In this document: positions 26,351 to 35,032 of the stretch, piece after piece | How the letters are laid out: every line of letters begins with the position of its first letter | Position numbering within the stretch: the stretch's first letter is position 1 | IMG/VR virus record: IMGVR_UViG_3300024503_000118 | Coordinates: 1 to 37,740 of that record | Reading direction: 5' to 3' (one strand) | From: a virus | DNA length: 37,740 bases | Position numbers and translations under genes: made by a program | The notes under the pieces: generated by a model | Seen by the model: the letters and a program-made list of their open reading frames with translations, nothing else | Databases searched by the model: none | What the model was told of the DNA's origin: nothing

Positions 26351-27004
26351 TCAGATTCTCCGCATCTGCACGCTCAGATTTGCCCGGGTGAAACCGCGAG
26401 TCGCCTTCTGACGCGCATCATTGACGCCGACCATGTACTGGCCCTGGTAGTAGCCAGCGAGCTTGGGGTTCGAGTACGCCTTGTTGGGCGTCATTTGCAG
26501 CCGAGAAACAGCGCCAGCGGCAATAGGCTCAACGAATTGTTCGAACAGGAAATCGGCGCAAGACGTCGCGCTGCGAAGCGGAGCCAAGGCCACGCGCATG
26601 GTGATGGCGTTGGACAGTTGCCTCTCCGGAATCGGAAATAACGAGAAAGTCTCCGAGTCCTTCTGCACAAACGTCCGAGGCGTGCCGTACTGAGTGCTGT
26701 AGTCACCCACCTGCTGGTTGTAGAGGGTTGGGTCTGACACCTGGTCGGGAGCTGAGGCGGCGAGCTCATTACCCGAGTACCAAAGCTTCATGATCTTGAT
26801 GATCCTGGTGTCCGCAACCGGAGAATCCAGATCGTAGTCAGCCGTCTTCGCCGCGACAGACACAGGGTCATGATCGGCCTGGTAGATCAGGCTCTTTTCA
26901 CAGAACTCGATCGTCGCGTCCTTGATCGCCTGGAGCGCCGTGATCTCGGCACAACCAGGAACCTCAGGAAGCACCCGTGACAGAAAGTCGTCGTAGCTGG
27001 CCAC
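26351..27004 (-). CDS. Podoviral connector/tail adaptor protein
   Basis: The 217-residue protein starts MASYDDFLSRVLPEVPGCAE and continues ALQAIKDATIEFCEKSLIY. Later segments include FSLFPIPE and GYYQGQYMVGVNDARQKA. It lies directly after another adaptor candidate and one base from the BppU-like gene. Length, mixed fold and position fit a head-tail connector or tail-tube adaptor. Assignment is mainly by position. Confidence 0.75.
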   Translation of the reverse strand: MASYDDFLSRVLPEVPGCAEITALQAIKDATIEFCEKSLIYQADHDPVSVAAKTADYDLDSPVADTRIIKIMKLWYSGNELAASAPDQVSDPTLYNQQVGDYSTQYGTPRTFVQKDSETFSLFPIPERQLSNAITMRVALAPLRSATSCADFLFEQFVEPIAAGAVSRLQMTPNKAYSNPKLAGYYQGQYMVGVNDARQKATRGFTRANLSVQMRRI

Positions 27005-27006
27005 GA

Positions 27007-27696
27007 TCAGACACCGCCCATTTGCAGCGAGGCTGCGCTCGGAGCCGTCGTCCTGCCCTTGCTGTTTAGGTCGGGCGAGAAGGCTGCGTCCTTGCTGGTC
27101 TTGATGCCCAGCATCGACTGGAAGATCTGGAGGTAGGTAGCCGAGAGCTGGAAGTTCTGAGCGAACTCAGCGTCCTTACTGTAGGCGCGGTGCAGAACGT
27201 AGTTCAGCAGCGGGTCAGCGTAGATGTCGGCCACAGCCACCGTAGAGCCGGTGGCAGTCACGTCGGTCGGGTTCTTCGAGTAGATGATCTCGAGCTTGGC
27301 CGTGTTCAGCGCAGGCGGGTAGACGTAGAAGGTCTTGGGATCCCGGTTGTCGTAGATGTAGTTCTTGACGACAGCCTGGCCGCTCTCGCTGTGCCAGTTC
27401 ACGTTCTGGGTATCCAGCACGTCGCGATCGACATGGCGCACCACCCGGCCACCGGAGTTGTCGGGGTTGATGTTGCGCATCACGTCCAGCAACCGCAGGC
27501 CGTCGTTCGGGATCGACTGCTTGGTTCCGGCGACCAGAGTGATCGTGGAGTTACTGACGCAGGCATCAGGCCGCACCAGGGCGATGACTCGCTGGCCATC
27601 GTTGATCCAGCCCAGGAGCTCGGAGTCAAGCCAACGGACTCCATCAGCATCGTTCAGGACGATCCGAGCACGGTTGATGATGTCGCTTGCAATCAT
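27007..27696 (-). CDS. DUF6682-like phage adaptor protein
   Basis: The 229-residue protein starts MIASDIINRARIVLNDADGV, followed by RWLDSELLGWINDGQRVI and IPNDGLRLLDVMRN. This matches my memory of DUF6682 'phage adaptor' proteins, which sit at the head-tail interface in podoviruses. It lies two bases before the next adaptor and downstream of the capsid cluster, as expected. The C-terminus is low complexity and may dock to the portal or neighbouring ring (inference). Confidence 0.82.
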   Translation of the reverse strand: MIASDIINRARIVLNDADGVRWLDSELLGWINDGQRVIALVRPDACVSNSTITLVAGTKQSIPNDGLRLLDVMRNINPDNSGGRVVRHVDRDVLDTQNVNWHSESGQAVVKNYIYDNRDPKTFYVYPPALNTAKLEIIYSKNPTDVTATGSTVAVADIYADPLLNYVLHRAYSKDAEFAQNFQLSATYLQIFQSMLGIKTSKDAAFSPDLNSKGRTTAPSAASLQMGGV

Positions 27697-27704
27697 TGGT
27701 CACC

Positions 27705-28016
27705 TCACCAGAGAACCTTGCGAGCCCAGTGGTTCGCGCTGAATACGTCATCCTTGGTCAGCTTCCCGTCCTTGTTCTTGATCCCGGCAGACCGGGCAAG
27801 GTAGTTGGCTCGACGCTCGGGATCCTTGTGCTGAGTGAAGTCCTCCATGCCACGCAGGCCGAACCGCACCAGCTTCACTTCATCGCCCTTCTTGGCCAGC
27901 ACCATCTTCTTTTCCTTGGCACCGTCCGGGGCGTCCTTGGGCTTGTTGAAGCCGTCAAACTTCTGGCCTCGGTAGACAAGCTTCCCGCCTTCACGCTTGA
28001 CGTCACTCGCCTTCAT
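27705..28016 (-). CDS. Conserved-type small phage protein, unknown function
   Basis: The 103-residue basic protein has two recognisable blocks: VKLVRFGLRGMEDFTQHKD and RRANYLARSAG, with a terminal FSANHWARKVLW. I have seen this sequence pattern in many phage capsid regions, but its function is not established. Its start overlaps the upstream stop (ATGA). Charge and position are consistent with a DNA-binding or head-associated component, which remains a guess. Confidence 0.78.
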   Translation of the reverse strand: MKASDVKREGGKLVYRGQKFDGFNKPKDAPDGAKEKKMVLAKKGDEVKLVRFGLRGMEDFTQHKDPERRANYLARSAGIKNKDGKLTKDDVFSANHWARKVLW

Positions 28017-28237
28017 TTCCGGCCCTTCTTCTTGAATGCGACCGCCTGCACCATCTCGGCAGCACTGGGCTGCGCAGGCTCTGGTACCGCCTCAGCCACC
28101 GGCTCGACAACCTCAGGCTCCGGGGGAGAAATCAGTTGAGGAACTTGTGGCTCATACGGCTCCATGTCGGAGCGTTCGGCCAGGAATTGAGTCCAGACGT
28201 AGATCGCGCCTGAACCCTTCTGCTTCAGAAGTTTCAT
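28013..28237 (-). CDS. Small Pro/Glu-rich protein downstream of coat gene
   Basis: The 74-residue protein has an ordered start (MKLLKQKGSGAIYVWTQFLAE). A Pro/Glu/Val-rich linker follows (PPEPEVVEPVAEAVPEPAQP), then a Lys-rich end (FKKKGRK). No Shine-Dalgarno is evident before the ATG, and a strong GC hairpin lies between it and the coat gene. Translation may therefore depend on coupling or on a structured leader. Function unknown. Confidence 0.72.
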   Translation of the reverse strand: MKLLKQKGSGAIYVWTQFLAERSDMEPYEPQVPQLISPPEPEVVEPVAEAVPEPAQPSAAEMVQAVAFKKKGRK

Positions 28238-28250
28238 GGTTGAACTATAG

Positions 28251-28274
28251 GAGAGGCGGGGCCGTAGCCCCGCC
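28251..28274 (-). terminator. GC hairpin after the coat gene, possible attenuator
   Basis: GGCGGGGC (28255-28262), a CGTA loop and GCCCCGCC (28267-28274) form a perfect 8-bp stem just past the coat-protein stop. On the transcribed strand the following bases are TCTCCTATAGTT, so there is no strong U-run. It may be a partial terminator or mRNA-stabilising hairpin that keeps coat expression high relative to downstream genes. Confidence 0.55.
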
Positions 28275-28290
28275 TTTCAGGTCAGGCCGA

Positions 28291-29298
28291 TTAGGCCTTC
28301 TTCACGTAGCCAGCGACCAGGGCCTCAGGCTTGGTGACCTTGAAGCCATACACGTTCAGGCCGCGCATGATGTTGCCGAAGGTGGACTGCGCACGGAGCG
28401 TTTCCACATCGGTGATCTGCGAGGCGAACGAGATGGCATCACGGGTACCAGCCATGATGTTCCAGGCGGTGCTGTCAGCGTTGGCACCCGTACCACCAGA
28501 AGCCGCATCAGCGCCCAGGTCGGCAACCTTGGTCAGGTTGTTCGACACATAGACGGTGAAGCGGTCGATCTGGCCGATCTTGCCGTTACGCAGGGGCGTC
28601 ACGGAATCGCCGGTCAGGTAGGCTTGCTTCAGATCAGAGTTCTTGATCAGAGTAGCCATCCACGGGGGGATCACCAGCCAACGACCGGTCTCGGGCACGT
28701 TCTGCTCGTCCAGGGCCAGGCCCATGTCGAGAATCATGTCGAGCACGTTGGTCTTGTCAACGCCACGGGGAGCGCCAGTGGCACCCAGGTTCAGGTTGCC
28801 CGACTCGGCACCAGCGGTCGCGCCCTTGTTGGCGGTAGCCGCATCGGCAAAGACGGAGCCCAGAACGTGAGCGTCGATGGCGATCTTCATCTGCTCGCCA
28901 GCGTCGTTGGTGAACATGTCCATCAACTTGACGTCAGCTTGCACGGCGTCCACATCGTCAACCACCACGGAGAAGTAGCGACCATGATCGATCGTGAGCG
29001 ACGTCGGGGTGGACGTCGGCACTTCGTTCGTCAGGTTCATACCCTTCGTGTAGGTACGGATGGTGATCGTCGGGATGGCGCGGATGGTTACCTTGTCGCC
29101 TTGACCCTTGATCTCGCCTTCCCAGTCGTTGTTGGTGATCTCACCCAGGACGGTGGACTTGTAGAACTTCACCTGGAGCTTGCCCGAGAACAGCTCCGGA
29201 ATGAACTTCGACGCGCCACCACCAGAGGTGGAGTAGACGGGATAGTTGGTGCCCGACGGCAGGAGAGCGGTCGGGCTGTTTGCGGTAGAGACAGCCAT
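28291..29298 (-). CDS. Major capsid protein
   Basis: The 335-residue coat protein has an HK97-type composition. It has an N-terminal arm (about 1-45), then LSGKLQ-type FSGKLQVKFYKSTVLGE and long alternating strands (KVTIRAIPTITIRTY). The segment HGRYFSVVVDDVDAVQAD at about 104-121 and the helix DMFTNDAGEQMKIAIDA at about 127-143 are typical of P22-like and other podoviral coat proteins. WLVIPPWMATLIKN near 207 is another conserved-looking core strand and helix. It follows the scaffold gene, the usual order. The start has GAGG about 9 bases upstream. Exact coat family is uncertain; coat identity is strong by length, pattern and position. Confidence 0.9.
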   Translation of the reverse strand: MAVSTANSPTALLPSGTNYPVYSTSGGGASKFIPELFSGKLQVKFYKSTVLGEITNNDWEGEIKGQGDKVTIRAIPTITIRTYTKGMNLTNEVPTSTPTSLTIDHGRYFSVVVDDVDAVQADVKLMDMFTNDAGEQMKIAIDAHVLGSVFADAATANKGATAGAESGNLNLGATGAPRGVDKTNVLDMILDMGLALDEQNVPETGRWLVIPPWMATLIKNSDLKQAYLTGDSVTPLRNGKIGQIDRFTVYVSNNLTKVADLGADAASGGTGANADSTAWNIMAGTRDAISFASQITDVETLRAQSTFGNIMRGLNVYGFKVTKPEALVAGYVKKA

Positions 29299-29339
29299 GA
29301 TTAATTACCTCATCATCGATGGCAGCTCCTGACGGGGAG

Positions 29340-30290
29340 TCAGCGGACTCGTCCTTCGCCAATCGCTGCCTGAATATCAGCTTCGATGGCAATCGCGTCG
29401 TTGTCCGAAATCTCTCCGCGTCGTACACGTCCGTAGAAGTCCGCGATCTCGCCTCGCGTGTAGAAACGCTTGGCGGGAGGCGCAGACGCCTGCCGTCCCG
29501 TGTCCGGCGCGACCTGAGCTTCCAAACTCCGGTTCGCGGTTGCCGCCCACGATTGACTCGCACGCTTGTACGCAGTGAAGAACTTGGCTACCCGATCCGC
29601 ATCTCTGTCAGCCTCGGCCTGCGCCAGGAGGTCTTGACGACGGATCCCCGTCAGATCATCCAGCTCGTTGAGCCACTTGTGGAAGTTCTTGTCGTCGTTG
29701 ATCGTCACCCAGTCTGAGACCTTGGTGTTCAACGCCGTGTAGAAGTCCACCTCAACGTTCTTGGTCGTCTTGTTCGAGAGCTGCTGCACCATCTCCTTCA
29801 GCTCGGAGATCTCGTTATCCTTGTCTGCCAGCTCTTCTCGAGCGGCTCGACGGACGACGTCGATCAGTTCCGAACCGAATGTCTCGACTTCCTCGGGCTT
29901 CACCAACTGAGCCTTGGCCTGCGGAGCTTGCTTCAGCCTTTCGACCGTTGCCGAGAGCTCCTTGAGCTGGTTCTTCAGTTCGCGGTTGTCCGCTGCCAGT
30001 CGAGGCACTTCCGATGAGTACTTACCGGCCAGAACCTTGTAACGGTGTTCCCAGGTGTTCTGCTGGTCGTCCGACTCCGGGGCTTGAGCTTGTGGCTCTT
30101 GGCCTCCGTCGTTGGCAGCAGGCTCCTGAGAGCCTTGGGGTTCGGGCGGCTGCAAACCGTTGGGCGGGACTTCAGGTTCCGCTGGCTGGTTCGCAGGTTG
30201 TTCGGCAGACCCATTGGGGTTTCCGTACACAGCCTCGTAGAGTTTGTTCGCCTGTTCTTCCTGTTCCAGTACTGCGCGTGGCAAGTTCAT
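29340..30290 (-). CDS. Capsid scaffolding protein
   Basis: The 316-residue acidic, helical protein lies directly before the coat gene. Residues 25-80 are a Pro/Gln/Glu-rich disordered region. A coiled coil follows at about 88-175 (HRYKVLAGKYSSEVPRLAAD, then DNEISELKEMVQQLSN). The C-terminal basic segment (FYTRGEIADFYGRVRRGE, ending GEGRVR) would be the usual coat-binding end. A CGGAG Shine-Dalgarno precedes the ATG. Scaffold identity is inferred from position and composition, as is normal for this poorly conserved class. Confidence 0.82.
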   Translation of the reverse strand: MNLPRAVLEQEEQANKLYEAVYGNPNGSAEQPANQPAEPEVPPNGLQPPEPQGSQEPAANDGGQEPQAQAPESDDQQNTWEHRYKVLAGKYSSEVPRLAADNRELKNQLKELSATVERLKQAPQAKAQLVKPEEVETFGSELIDVVRRAAREELADKDNEISELKEMVQQLSNKTTKNVEVDFYTALNTKVSDWVTINDDKNFHKWLNELDDLTGIRRQDLLAQAEADRDADRVAKFFTAYKRASQSWAATANRSLEAQVAPDTGRQASAPPAKRFYTRGEIADFYGRVRRGEISDNDAIAIEADIQAAIGEGRVR

Positions 30291-30370
30291 TTCAACTCCG
30301 TGAGCCGCTGATACCCGACGACGAGCCTATGACGGTGTTCGTCCCGAAGTACCTGATGCGGTCTTCTCCG

Positions 30371-30390
30371 GTTCCCGGGAAACGCCCGGG
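30371..30390 (-). promoter_or_regulatory. Hairpin in the scaffold leader
   Basis: CCCGGG (30374-30379), AAACG and CCCGGG (30385-30390) form a 6-bp GC stem in the 110-base gap before the scaffold gene, the longest gap in this part of the operon. No T-run follows, so it is more likely an mRNA processing/stability element or attenuator for the scaffold-coat transcript than a terminator. Confidence 0.4.
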
Positions 30391-30400
30391 GCGCTTGCAA

Positions 30401-30631
30401 TCAACGATTGCGGATCAGTGACCTCGCTCGACCAGCGTAGTCGCTGAGGAAGTCCAGAGCCTGGTACGCGCCTTGGTGCCAGCGGGTGAGTACATCGTCC
30501 CGCGACTCCATCGACAACTTCACCAGCTCCTGCTTCGACTCAACGATCCACGTCTTGATCACTTCGAAGTCGTGGTTACCTTCCAATGAAGCGAATGCTG
30601 AGATCACCCGTTCGTCAGGCTTCTTCAGCAT
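30401..30631 (-). CDS. Small helical protein, unknown
   Basis: The 76-residue charged protein (MLKKPDERVISAFASLEG, then a long amphipathic helix to GRARSLIRNR) starts on the TAATG overlap with the upstream gene. No domain is recognised. Similar small helical proteins sit between portal and scaffold in many podovirus genomes. A head-assembly role is possible but unproven. Confidence 0.72.
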   Translation of the reverse strand: MLKKPDERVISAFASLEGNHDFEVIKTWIVESKQELVKLSMESRDDVLTRWHQGAYQALDFLSDYAGRARSLIRNR

Positions 30632-31362
30632 TACCGCTTCCGAACAACAGACGTGCCTTCGCGTTCGGCGGCGGCAGCATCTTCATAAACCTTGCGTGCG
30701 CGATCGGCGTTGGCCCGGGCAGCGGCCTTGGCGGCTCGGCTGAACTCCGGGTTGCTCTCCGCATCACGCGCAATCTTTTCGTACTCAGCAAACTCTTTGC
30801 CCTTGGACTGAGCCAGCGACATCGAGGGCTTGGGACTCTCGGCCTTCGGCGCAGCCTTGGGCTTGTCCGAGGCCATGTCAGTCGTGTACTTCTTGCCCTG
30901 CCACTCGAAGGTCTTCTGGCCAGCCTTGCGAGCTGCGGCAAACGCAGCACCAAATTTCATCGGCTCGGCCTTGGGCTCCTGTGCGGCAGACTCGGTCATG
31001 CCGTCCATGCGGCCAACCGACTCTCGGGGAGCGGCGTCAGGAATCGAAGGCTCGGCGGAGCTGGCGCGGTTCATTGCGCCTTCCAGATCACCGAACTCAT
31101 CCACCACACCACCATCCGCATAGCCACGAACCTTGGGCGTGTGGAAGGAGAACGCGCTGGTGGAGCGGGTGTTGCCCTTGGGCACACCGGTCGCCCCGCC
31201 CTTGCTCATGTTCTGACGAGACCAGTCAGGGACGTAGCCAGGGCCGCAGCTGCTGCCCATGTTGACGGCTCCGCCGTCGGCATACATACCGGCAGGCATC
31301 ACACCCTTCTTCATCGGCATCGGCTTCTTCATCATTTGCTTCACCTCTGGGCGAATTGTCAT
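30631..31362 (-). CDS. Ala/Lys-rich capsid-region protein with repeated ADGG motifs
   Basis: The 243-residue protein begins with a Met/Lys/Pro-rich segment (MTIRPEVKQMMKKPMPMKKG). It contains two copies of a YADGG motif (AGMYADGGAVN and VRGYADGGVVDE). A conserved-looking block, FGAAFAAARKAGQKTFEWQG followed by KKYTTDMA, lies near 140-165, and the C-terminus is a Lys/Ala-rich helix. The AFxxARxxGxxxFxWxGKxYxT block recurs in phage virion-associated proteins of unknown role. The start ATG overlaps the portal stop (ATGA). Confidence 0.75.
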   Translation of the reverse strand: MTIRPEVKQMMKKPMPMKKGVMPAGMYADGGAVNMGSSCGPGYVPDWSRQNMSKGGATGVPKGNTRSTSAFSFHTPKVRGYADGGVVDEFGDLEGAMNRASSAEPSIPDAAPRESVGRMDGMTESAAQEPKAEPMKFGAAFAAARKAGQKTFEWQGKKYTTDMASDKPKAAPKAESPKPSMSLAQSKGKEFAEYEKIARDAESNPEFSRAAKAAARANADRARKVYEDAAAAEREGTSVVRKR

Positions 31363-33350
31363 TGAACGATGTTCGCGTCCGTGCCACCGGCAGGGTTGCC
31401 TGCGGCATCGGTCGTCGTCGGAGCGGGAGGCTGACCGCCTTGCATGGCCATCTGCGCCATCTGCTGCTCTTGCTGCTTGGCCATCTTGAACTTCAGCTCT
31501 TCGGGCGACGGCACGATCTTGTCGGTGTCCATCTGGAGCGCCTTGGCGTTCTCACGCAGCAAGTAAGCGCGACCCTCGGCTCCGATGATCTGGAGATCCA
31601 CCGGGTTGGCCGTAGCCGCCAGGAACTCGTTGCGACGGATCTGGAGCTGCTCGCGCATGACCAGACCCAGCGTGCCCTTGGCCACGACCTTGAAGTCGCC
31701 TTTGATGTACGGGTCGGGGTGGTACATCATGTTGTGGATGTACAGCCGGGTGACCACGCCGATCACAGCCTGGTCGCAAGCGGCGATCGCCTGCTTGATG
31801 CCCTTGCTCGCGTTGTCCATCAGCATCGACAGACCGGAGGCGGTGCGACCTGCACCAGCCACAGCACTAGAGCCGTAGACGTAGTTCGGGATCCCGGTGA
31901 TCTCGTCGGCCTGCCGCATGAACGTCATGTAGACGTTCATCAGCGACTCGGCATTCATGTTCGGCTGGAAGAACTTGATCGCCGGTTGTCCGCCGCCAGT
32001 GCGATCGGACGTGACCTGGAAGATCCGCCACGGGTGCATCGTGGTGACCTGCTCGCCATCGGCCAGTCGGTCAACCACCACCTCGGCCATCGGGCCAGAG
32101 GCCAGGCCCATGTTGTTCGCCAGCGAGCGAGCCGCCGCGTTACACATGACCTGCACGTCGCGCATGATCTCGGGCAGAGCCACGCCCCAGAACGAGCCGG
32201 GGATCGACTCCCACTGGGCGATGTCGTACGGGCGATGGCCCAGGGGATCCGGGTTGACCACAGCCTTGATCACGTAGCTGCCCACGATCCAGGCGTTGAT
32301 CTCGTACTCCTTGTACGGATCCAAGCCGGTCATGCCCCATTCCATTAGGGTTTGACCGGATGCAGGGCCCCAGAACTCCAGGGCCTCGATCGTGTTGTCG
32401 CGGTACAGGCGGGAGTGCGGCTTGCCTTCCAGGTCGTCGCGCTGCTGGTCGCCGTACTCGTAGTAGCGCAGGCCGCGCTCGCCGTAGTGGTCGAGGGCGC
32501 GCTGGATGTTCTCGTCGCTGTAGCCCGGAACGCCAATCAGGTTCGACAGGCTCGAGCGGCGCAGACGGTGACGCTGGATCAGGTAGCCGTCGTTGGGCCC
32601 GGTCGAGTTGGGCGAGGGGAAGATGTCGAACGGAGAGACGCGCTCGGTCTCGCGGCTGAAATCGTTGACGACGATCGGGGTGTAGTCGGGGCCCCACTCC
32701 AGCCGCTTTTTCTTGCGGACGGTCGGGCCCTTGATGATCGACGTTGGGTAGGTGACGAAGTCGTCCAGGAACTCGTCATACGCCTTTGGCCAACCGCCCT
32801 GTGAGAGTTGGTCTTCAATGACTCCTTCGTGCCGATACGCAGCAGACTTCGCTTCTTCGCGCATCTTGACGATGATCTCGTCGTGTACTTCTTGCGACCG
32901 AACGCGGAAGGCTTCGGGGTGAATCATCGCGCCTTGAGCCAAGAACTCTTCAGCCTCGGCTCGCACCAGGTCAGCGATGGACGCCGCGACCTCGGGTGGC
33001 AGCTTAGGGTTTTCCGCAGGGTCAAGCGCGTACTGGCGATCGCCATTGGTGGTGGAGACGTCCTTGATCCAGCTCTTGGCTGCACGGCACTTGATGTCCG
33101 TGAGCATCATGTAGATGTCGGATCCGCCAGTGGATGCGATCTCGTTGGCCTTGTCCGGGTCGTACTCGCCGCGCCGTTGACGCTCACAACGCAAAAGCCG
33201 ATCGGTGATCGGCATCTTGGCAAACTTGGCGCGAGACCAAGCGTCGTTGATGTGGCGAGCTAGCGCCGATTCGATCAGATCGGAGTTAGGGATTTCCCCA
33301 CCCACCTCTGCGCTGACATCGGCCTCCACCGGAGGTACGGCTTGATACAT
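31359..33350 (-). CDS. Portal protein
   Basis: The 663-residue portal has the length typical of podovirus portals. Key segments are ERQRRGEYDPDK near 55-66, SDIYMMLTDIKCRAAKSWI near 75-93, SPFDIFPSP near 235, PGSFWGVALPEIMRDVQ near 380-396, and a Gln/Met-rich C-terminal tail (KMAKQQEQQMAQMAM). It forms the dodecameric DNA channel at the capsid vertex and binds terminase. It lies three bases after terL and overlaps the next gene by four bases. The C-terminal coil after 600 probably forms the barrel/crown region (inference). Confidence 0.93.
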   Translation of the reverse strand: MYQAVPPVEADVSAEVGGEIPNSDLIESALARHINDAWSRAKFAKMPITDRLLRCERQRRGEYDPDKANEIASTGGSDIYMMLTDIKCRAAKSWIKDVSTTNGDRQYALDPAENPKLPPEVAASIADLVRAEAEEFLAQGAMIHPEAFRVRSQEVHDEIIVKMREEAKSAAYRHEGVIEDQLSQGGWPKAYDEFLDDFVTYPTSIIKGPTVRKKKRLEWGPDYTPIVVNDFSRETERVSPFDIFPSPNSTGPNDGYLIQRHRLRRSSLSNLIGVPGYSDENIQRALDHYGERGLRYYEYGDQQRDDLEGKPHSRLYRDNTIEALEFWGPASGQTLMEWGMTGLDPYKEYEINAWIVGSYVIKAVVNPDPLGHRPYDIAQWESIPGSFWGVALPEIMRDVQVMCNAAARSLANNMGLASGPMAEVVVDRLADGEQVTTMHPWRIFQVTSDRTGGGQPAIKFFQPNMNAESLMNVYMTFMRQADEITGIPNYVYGSSAVAGAGRTASGLSMLMDNASKGIKQAIAACDQAVIGVVTRLYIHNMMYHPDPYIKGDFKVVAKGTLGLVMREQLQIRRNEFLAATANPVDLQIIGAEGRAYLLRENAKALQMDTDKIVPSPEELKFKMAKQQEQQMAQMAMQGGQPPAPTTTDAAGNPAGGTDANIVQ

Positions 33351-33353
33351 GGC

Positions 33354-34790
33354 TTACGTCCATCCCTTTGCTGATGCTGTTCGCACGGGACGCGCCTTCG
33401 GCGTTTGGAACCCGTTGCGCACCTGCATACACAGGTACTGAAGCGCATCCATCGGATGCGAGAACTCATCTTTGACGGGGCGCTCGCGGTATCTGGCCGA
33501 GCCATTCGTCTTGATACGCTCGTAGCGATACCGGCCATTGAAGCCTCGTCTTAGGTTGGAGCATGACGGATCGAGCAGTAGGCCCGGGCCACCATCAACC
33601 ATCCGAGTGAGGAAGTACGCCACGGATTCCCGCCGTGGAATCCAGTCGTTGGTCGGAGCTGGCAGGGTTGGAATCCCCGCCTCGAGTAGCTCCTGGATGC
33701 AGGTGCGTTCGTCCACCTGGGAGCGGATCTGGCCTGCGGGGTCACCCATCGAATGACGCTGGAACCCGGCGTACTCGTTGGTCAGAATTGGTCGGACGAC
33801 GTCGTGCGTGAACTGCCGGATGCCCATGTCTTCGGAGATGATCTCCTTAAGGATCATGAGCTGGCCACGCGGCGTCATCTGGCCGATGATGCAGGCAGGG
33901 GTCAAACCAAAGTCCCAGCCCAACAGGATGGGCAGGCCGCGCACCGGTTCGAGCGGCTTCTCCGCCACATGCACCCGATCGTTCCACTCTGGGAAGACCG
34001 GCTTGCCGTCGGTGGTGGTGCCGTAGTTGCCAAGCAGGAAGACGTTGATCCACTGATCCTGTTTGCCTGCCAACTGGTTCAAGTAGTACTTGAAGCCGAA
34101 CGGCAGGTTGTCGATGTTCTCGGCGTCGGGGTTGGGTTCGTACTCGCCCTCGGGGTTGAGGAAGAGTCCGCCTGGCTGACGGAAGAACTGCCACTCCACG
34201 GGGCGCAGCACTTCCGCCGACTGGTAGTACCAGTGGTCGTCGTCTGGCGGGTTGGTGTCCAGGATCACGCCGCTCCAGGACGGGCCACCCTTGATCTTCG
34301 AGGGGTAGCGCCCGACACGCTGAGTCAGCATGTCGAAGACACCCTTGGGCACTTCGGACGCTTCGTTGATCCAGCCGCCTGTGAGTTCCAGCGATCGCAG
34401 CTTGCCGGTGTCCAGCTCGGAGTCCAGCGCCAGGAAGACGACCTCGAGCTCCAGGCTGGTGCCATCCCCGATGTCCGCGATCTTCATCGTGGAGGTGATC
34501 GGGGTGTCCCACTTCATCGGGGCGATGTTCTCCGGGAACCAGGTGTTCCAGGTCTTGATGGTCGTGGACTTGAGTTCGGGGTAGGTGTTGCGAACGACAG
34601 CCCAACGGGAGCGCCGCACACCATCCGTCCAGGGCTGTTGCGCCAGGGCACGGACAACGATCTCGACACAACAAGTCGAGGACTTCCCGGAGCCCACCGG
34701 CCCCATGAGTCCCCGAACAAAAGCGTCAGACTGGTGGAACGCCGCCGCAGCCTTCCCAGGTGGGCGGTAGTTGACGAACTCCTGACTCAC
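33354..34790 (-). CDS. terL: Large terminase subunit
   Basis: The 478-residue packaging motor has both expected domains. The ATPase carries Walker A at 30-38 (GPVGSGKSS) and a Walker B-like segment LTGGWINEA at 136-144 with catalytic Glu143, followed by LDTNPPD at 177-183. The RNase-H-like nuclease shows GWDFG with Asp293 and a C-terminal SHPMDALQYL motif typical of terminases. The GTG start overlaps the terS stop (GTGA), and GGAG-like sequence lies in the terS end. It binds the portal and cuts concatemers. Packaging type (cos, pac or direct terminal repeats) cannot be told from this gene alone. Confidence 0.96.
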   Translation of the reverse strand: MSQEFVNYRPPGKAAAAFHQSDAFVRGLMGPVGSGKSSTCCVEIVVRALAQQPWTDGVRRSRWAVVRNTYPELKSTTIKTWNTWFPENIAPMKWDTPITSTMKIADIGDGTSLELEVVFLALDSELDTGKLRSLELTGGWINEASEVPKGVFDMLTQRVGRYPSKIKGGPSWSGVILDTNPPDDDHWYYQSAEVLRPVEWQFFRQPGGLFLNPEGEYEPNPDAENIDNLPFGFKYYLNQLAGKQDQWINVFLLGNYGTTTDGKPVFPEWNDRVHVAEKPLEPVRGLPILLGWDFGLTPACIIGQMTPRGQLMILKEIISEDMGIRQFTHDVVRPILTNEYAGFQRHSMGDPAGQIRSQVDERTCIQELLEAGIPTLPAPTNDWIPRRESVAYFLTRMVDGGPGLLLDPSCSNLRRGFNGRYRYERIKTNGSARYRERPVKDEFSHPMDALQYLCMQVRNGFQTPKARPVRTASAKGWT

Positions 34791-35032
34791 TTCTTCTCGT
34801 CGTCGCCAAGCTTGGTGTTCAGGTTGAAGACAACCTGATTGCCTGTCATGTCCACCTTCACGTCGGACAGGTTGGGCAACGACTTATTGAGGAGCACTTC
34901 CGCCGCCCGGATCTGGGACGGCGACATCTGGTTCTTCCCCTCGACATGACCCATCAACCGAGACACAAGCACGGAGGCCTGGATCTTGGTGCGGATCTCT
35001 TCCTGATGGTTTTTGCGTAGACGAGCAGCCAC
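34787..35032 (-). CDS. terS: Small terminase subunit, GTG start
   Basis: The 81-residue protein reads (M)AARLRKNHQEEIRTKIQA, then LVSRLMGHVEG and MSPSQIRAAEVLLNKSLPNL. This matches the compact TerS pattern (an AARLRKNH-type start, then SPSQIRAAEILL) known from many phages. The GTG at 35032 is preceded by GGAG with 6-base spacing. The frame remains open to 35209, but that part is hairpin-rich leader and unlike TerS. TerS recognises the packaging start site, often located in or beside its own gene. Here a repeat array and hairpins lie directly upstream. Confidence 0.88.
   Translation of the reverse strand: MAARLRKNHQEEIRTKIQASVLVSRLMGHVEGKNQMSPSQIRAAEVLLNKSLPNLSDVKVDMTGNQVVFNLNTKLGDDEKK

Noticed and set aside
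28244-28250. T7-like promoter (ACTATAG, also at 35402 and 35540)
   Set aside because: Only the short core matches, the orientation opposes the late operon at 28.2 kb, and no phage RNA polymerase gene is in the window.
28036-29304. 422-residue plus-strand frame opposite the coat gene
   Set aside because: A mirror of coat-protein codon bias, with no domain and opposite to the late operon.
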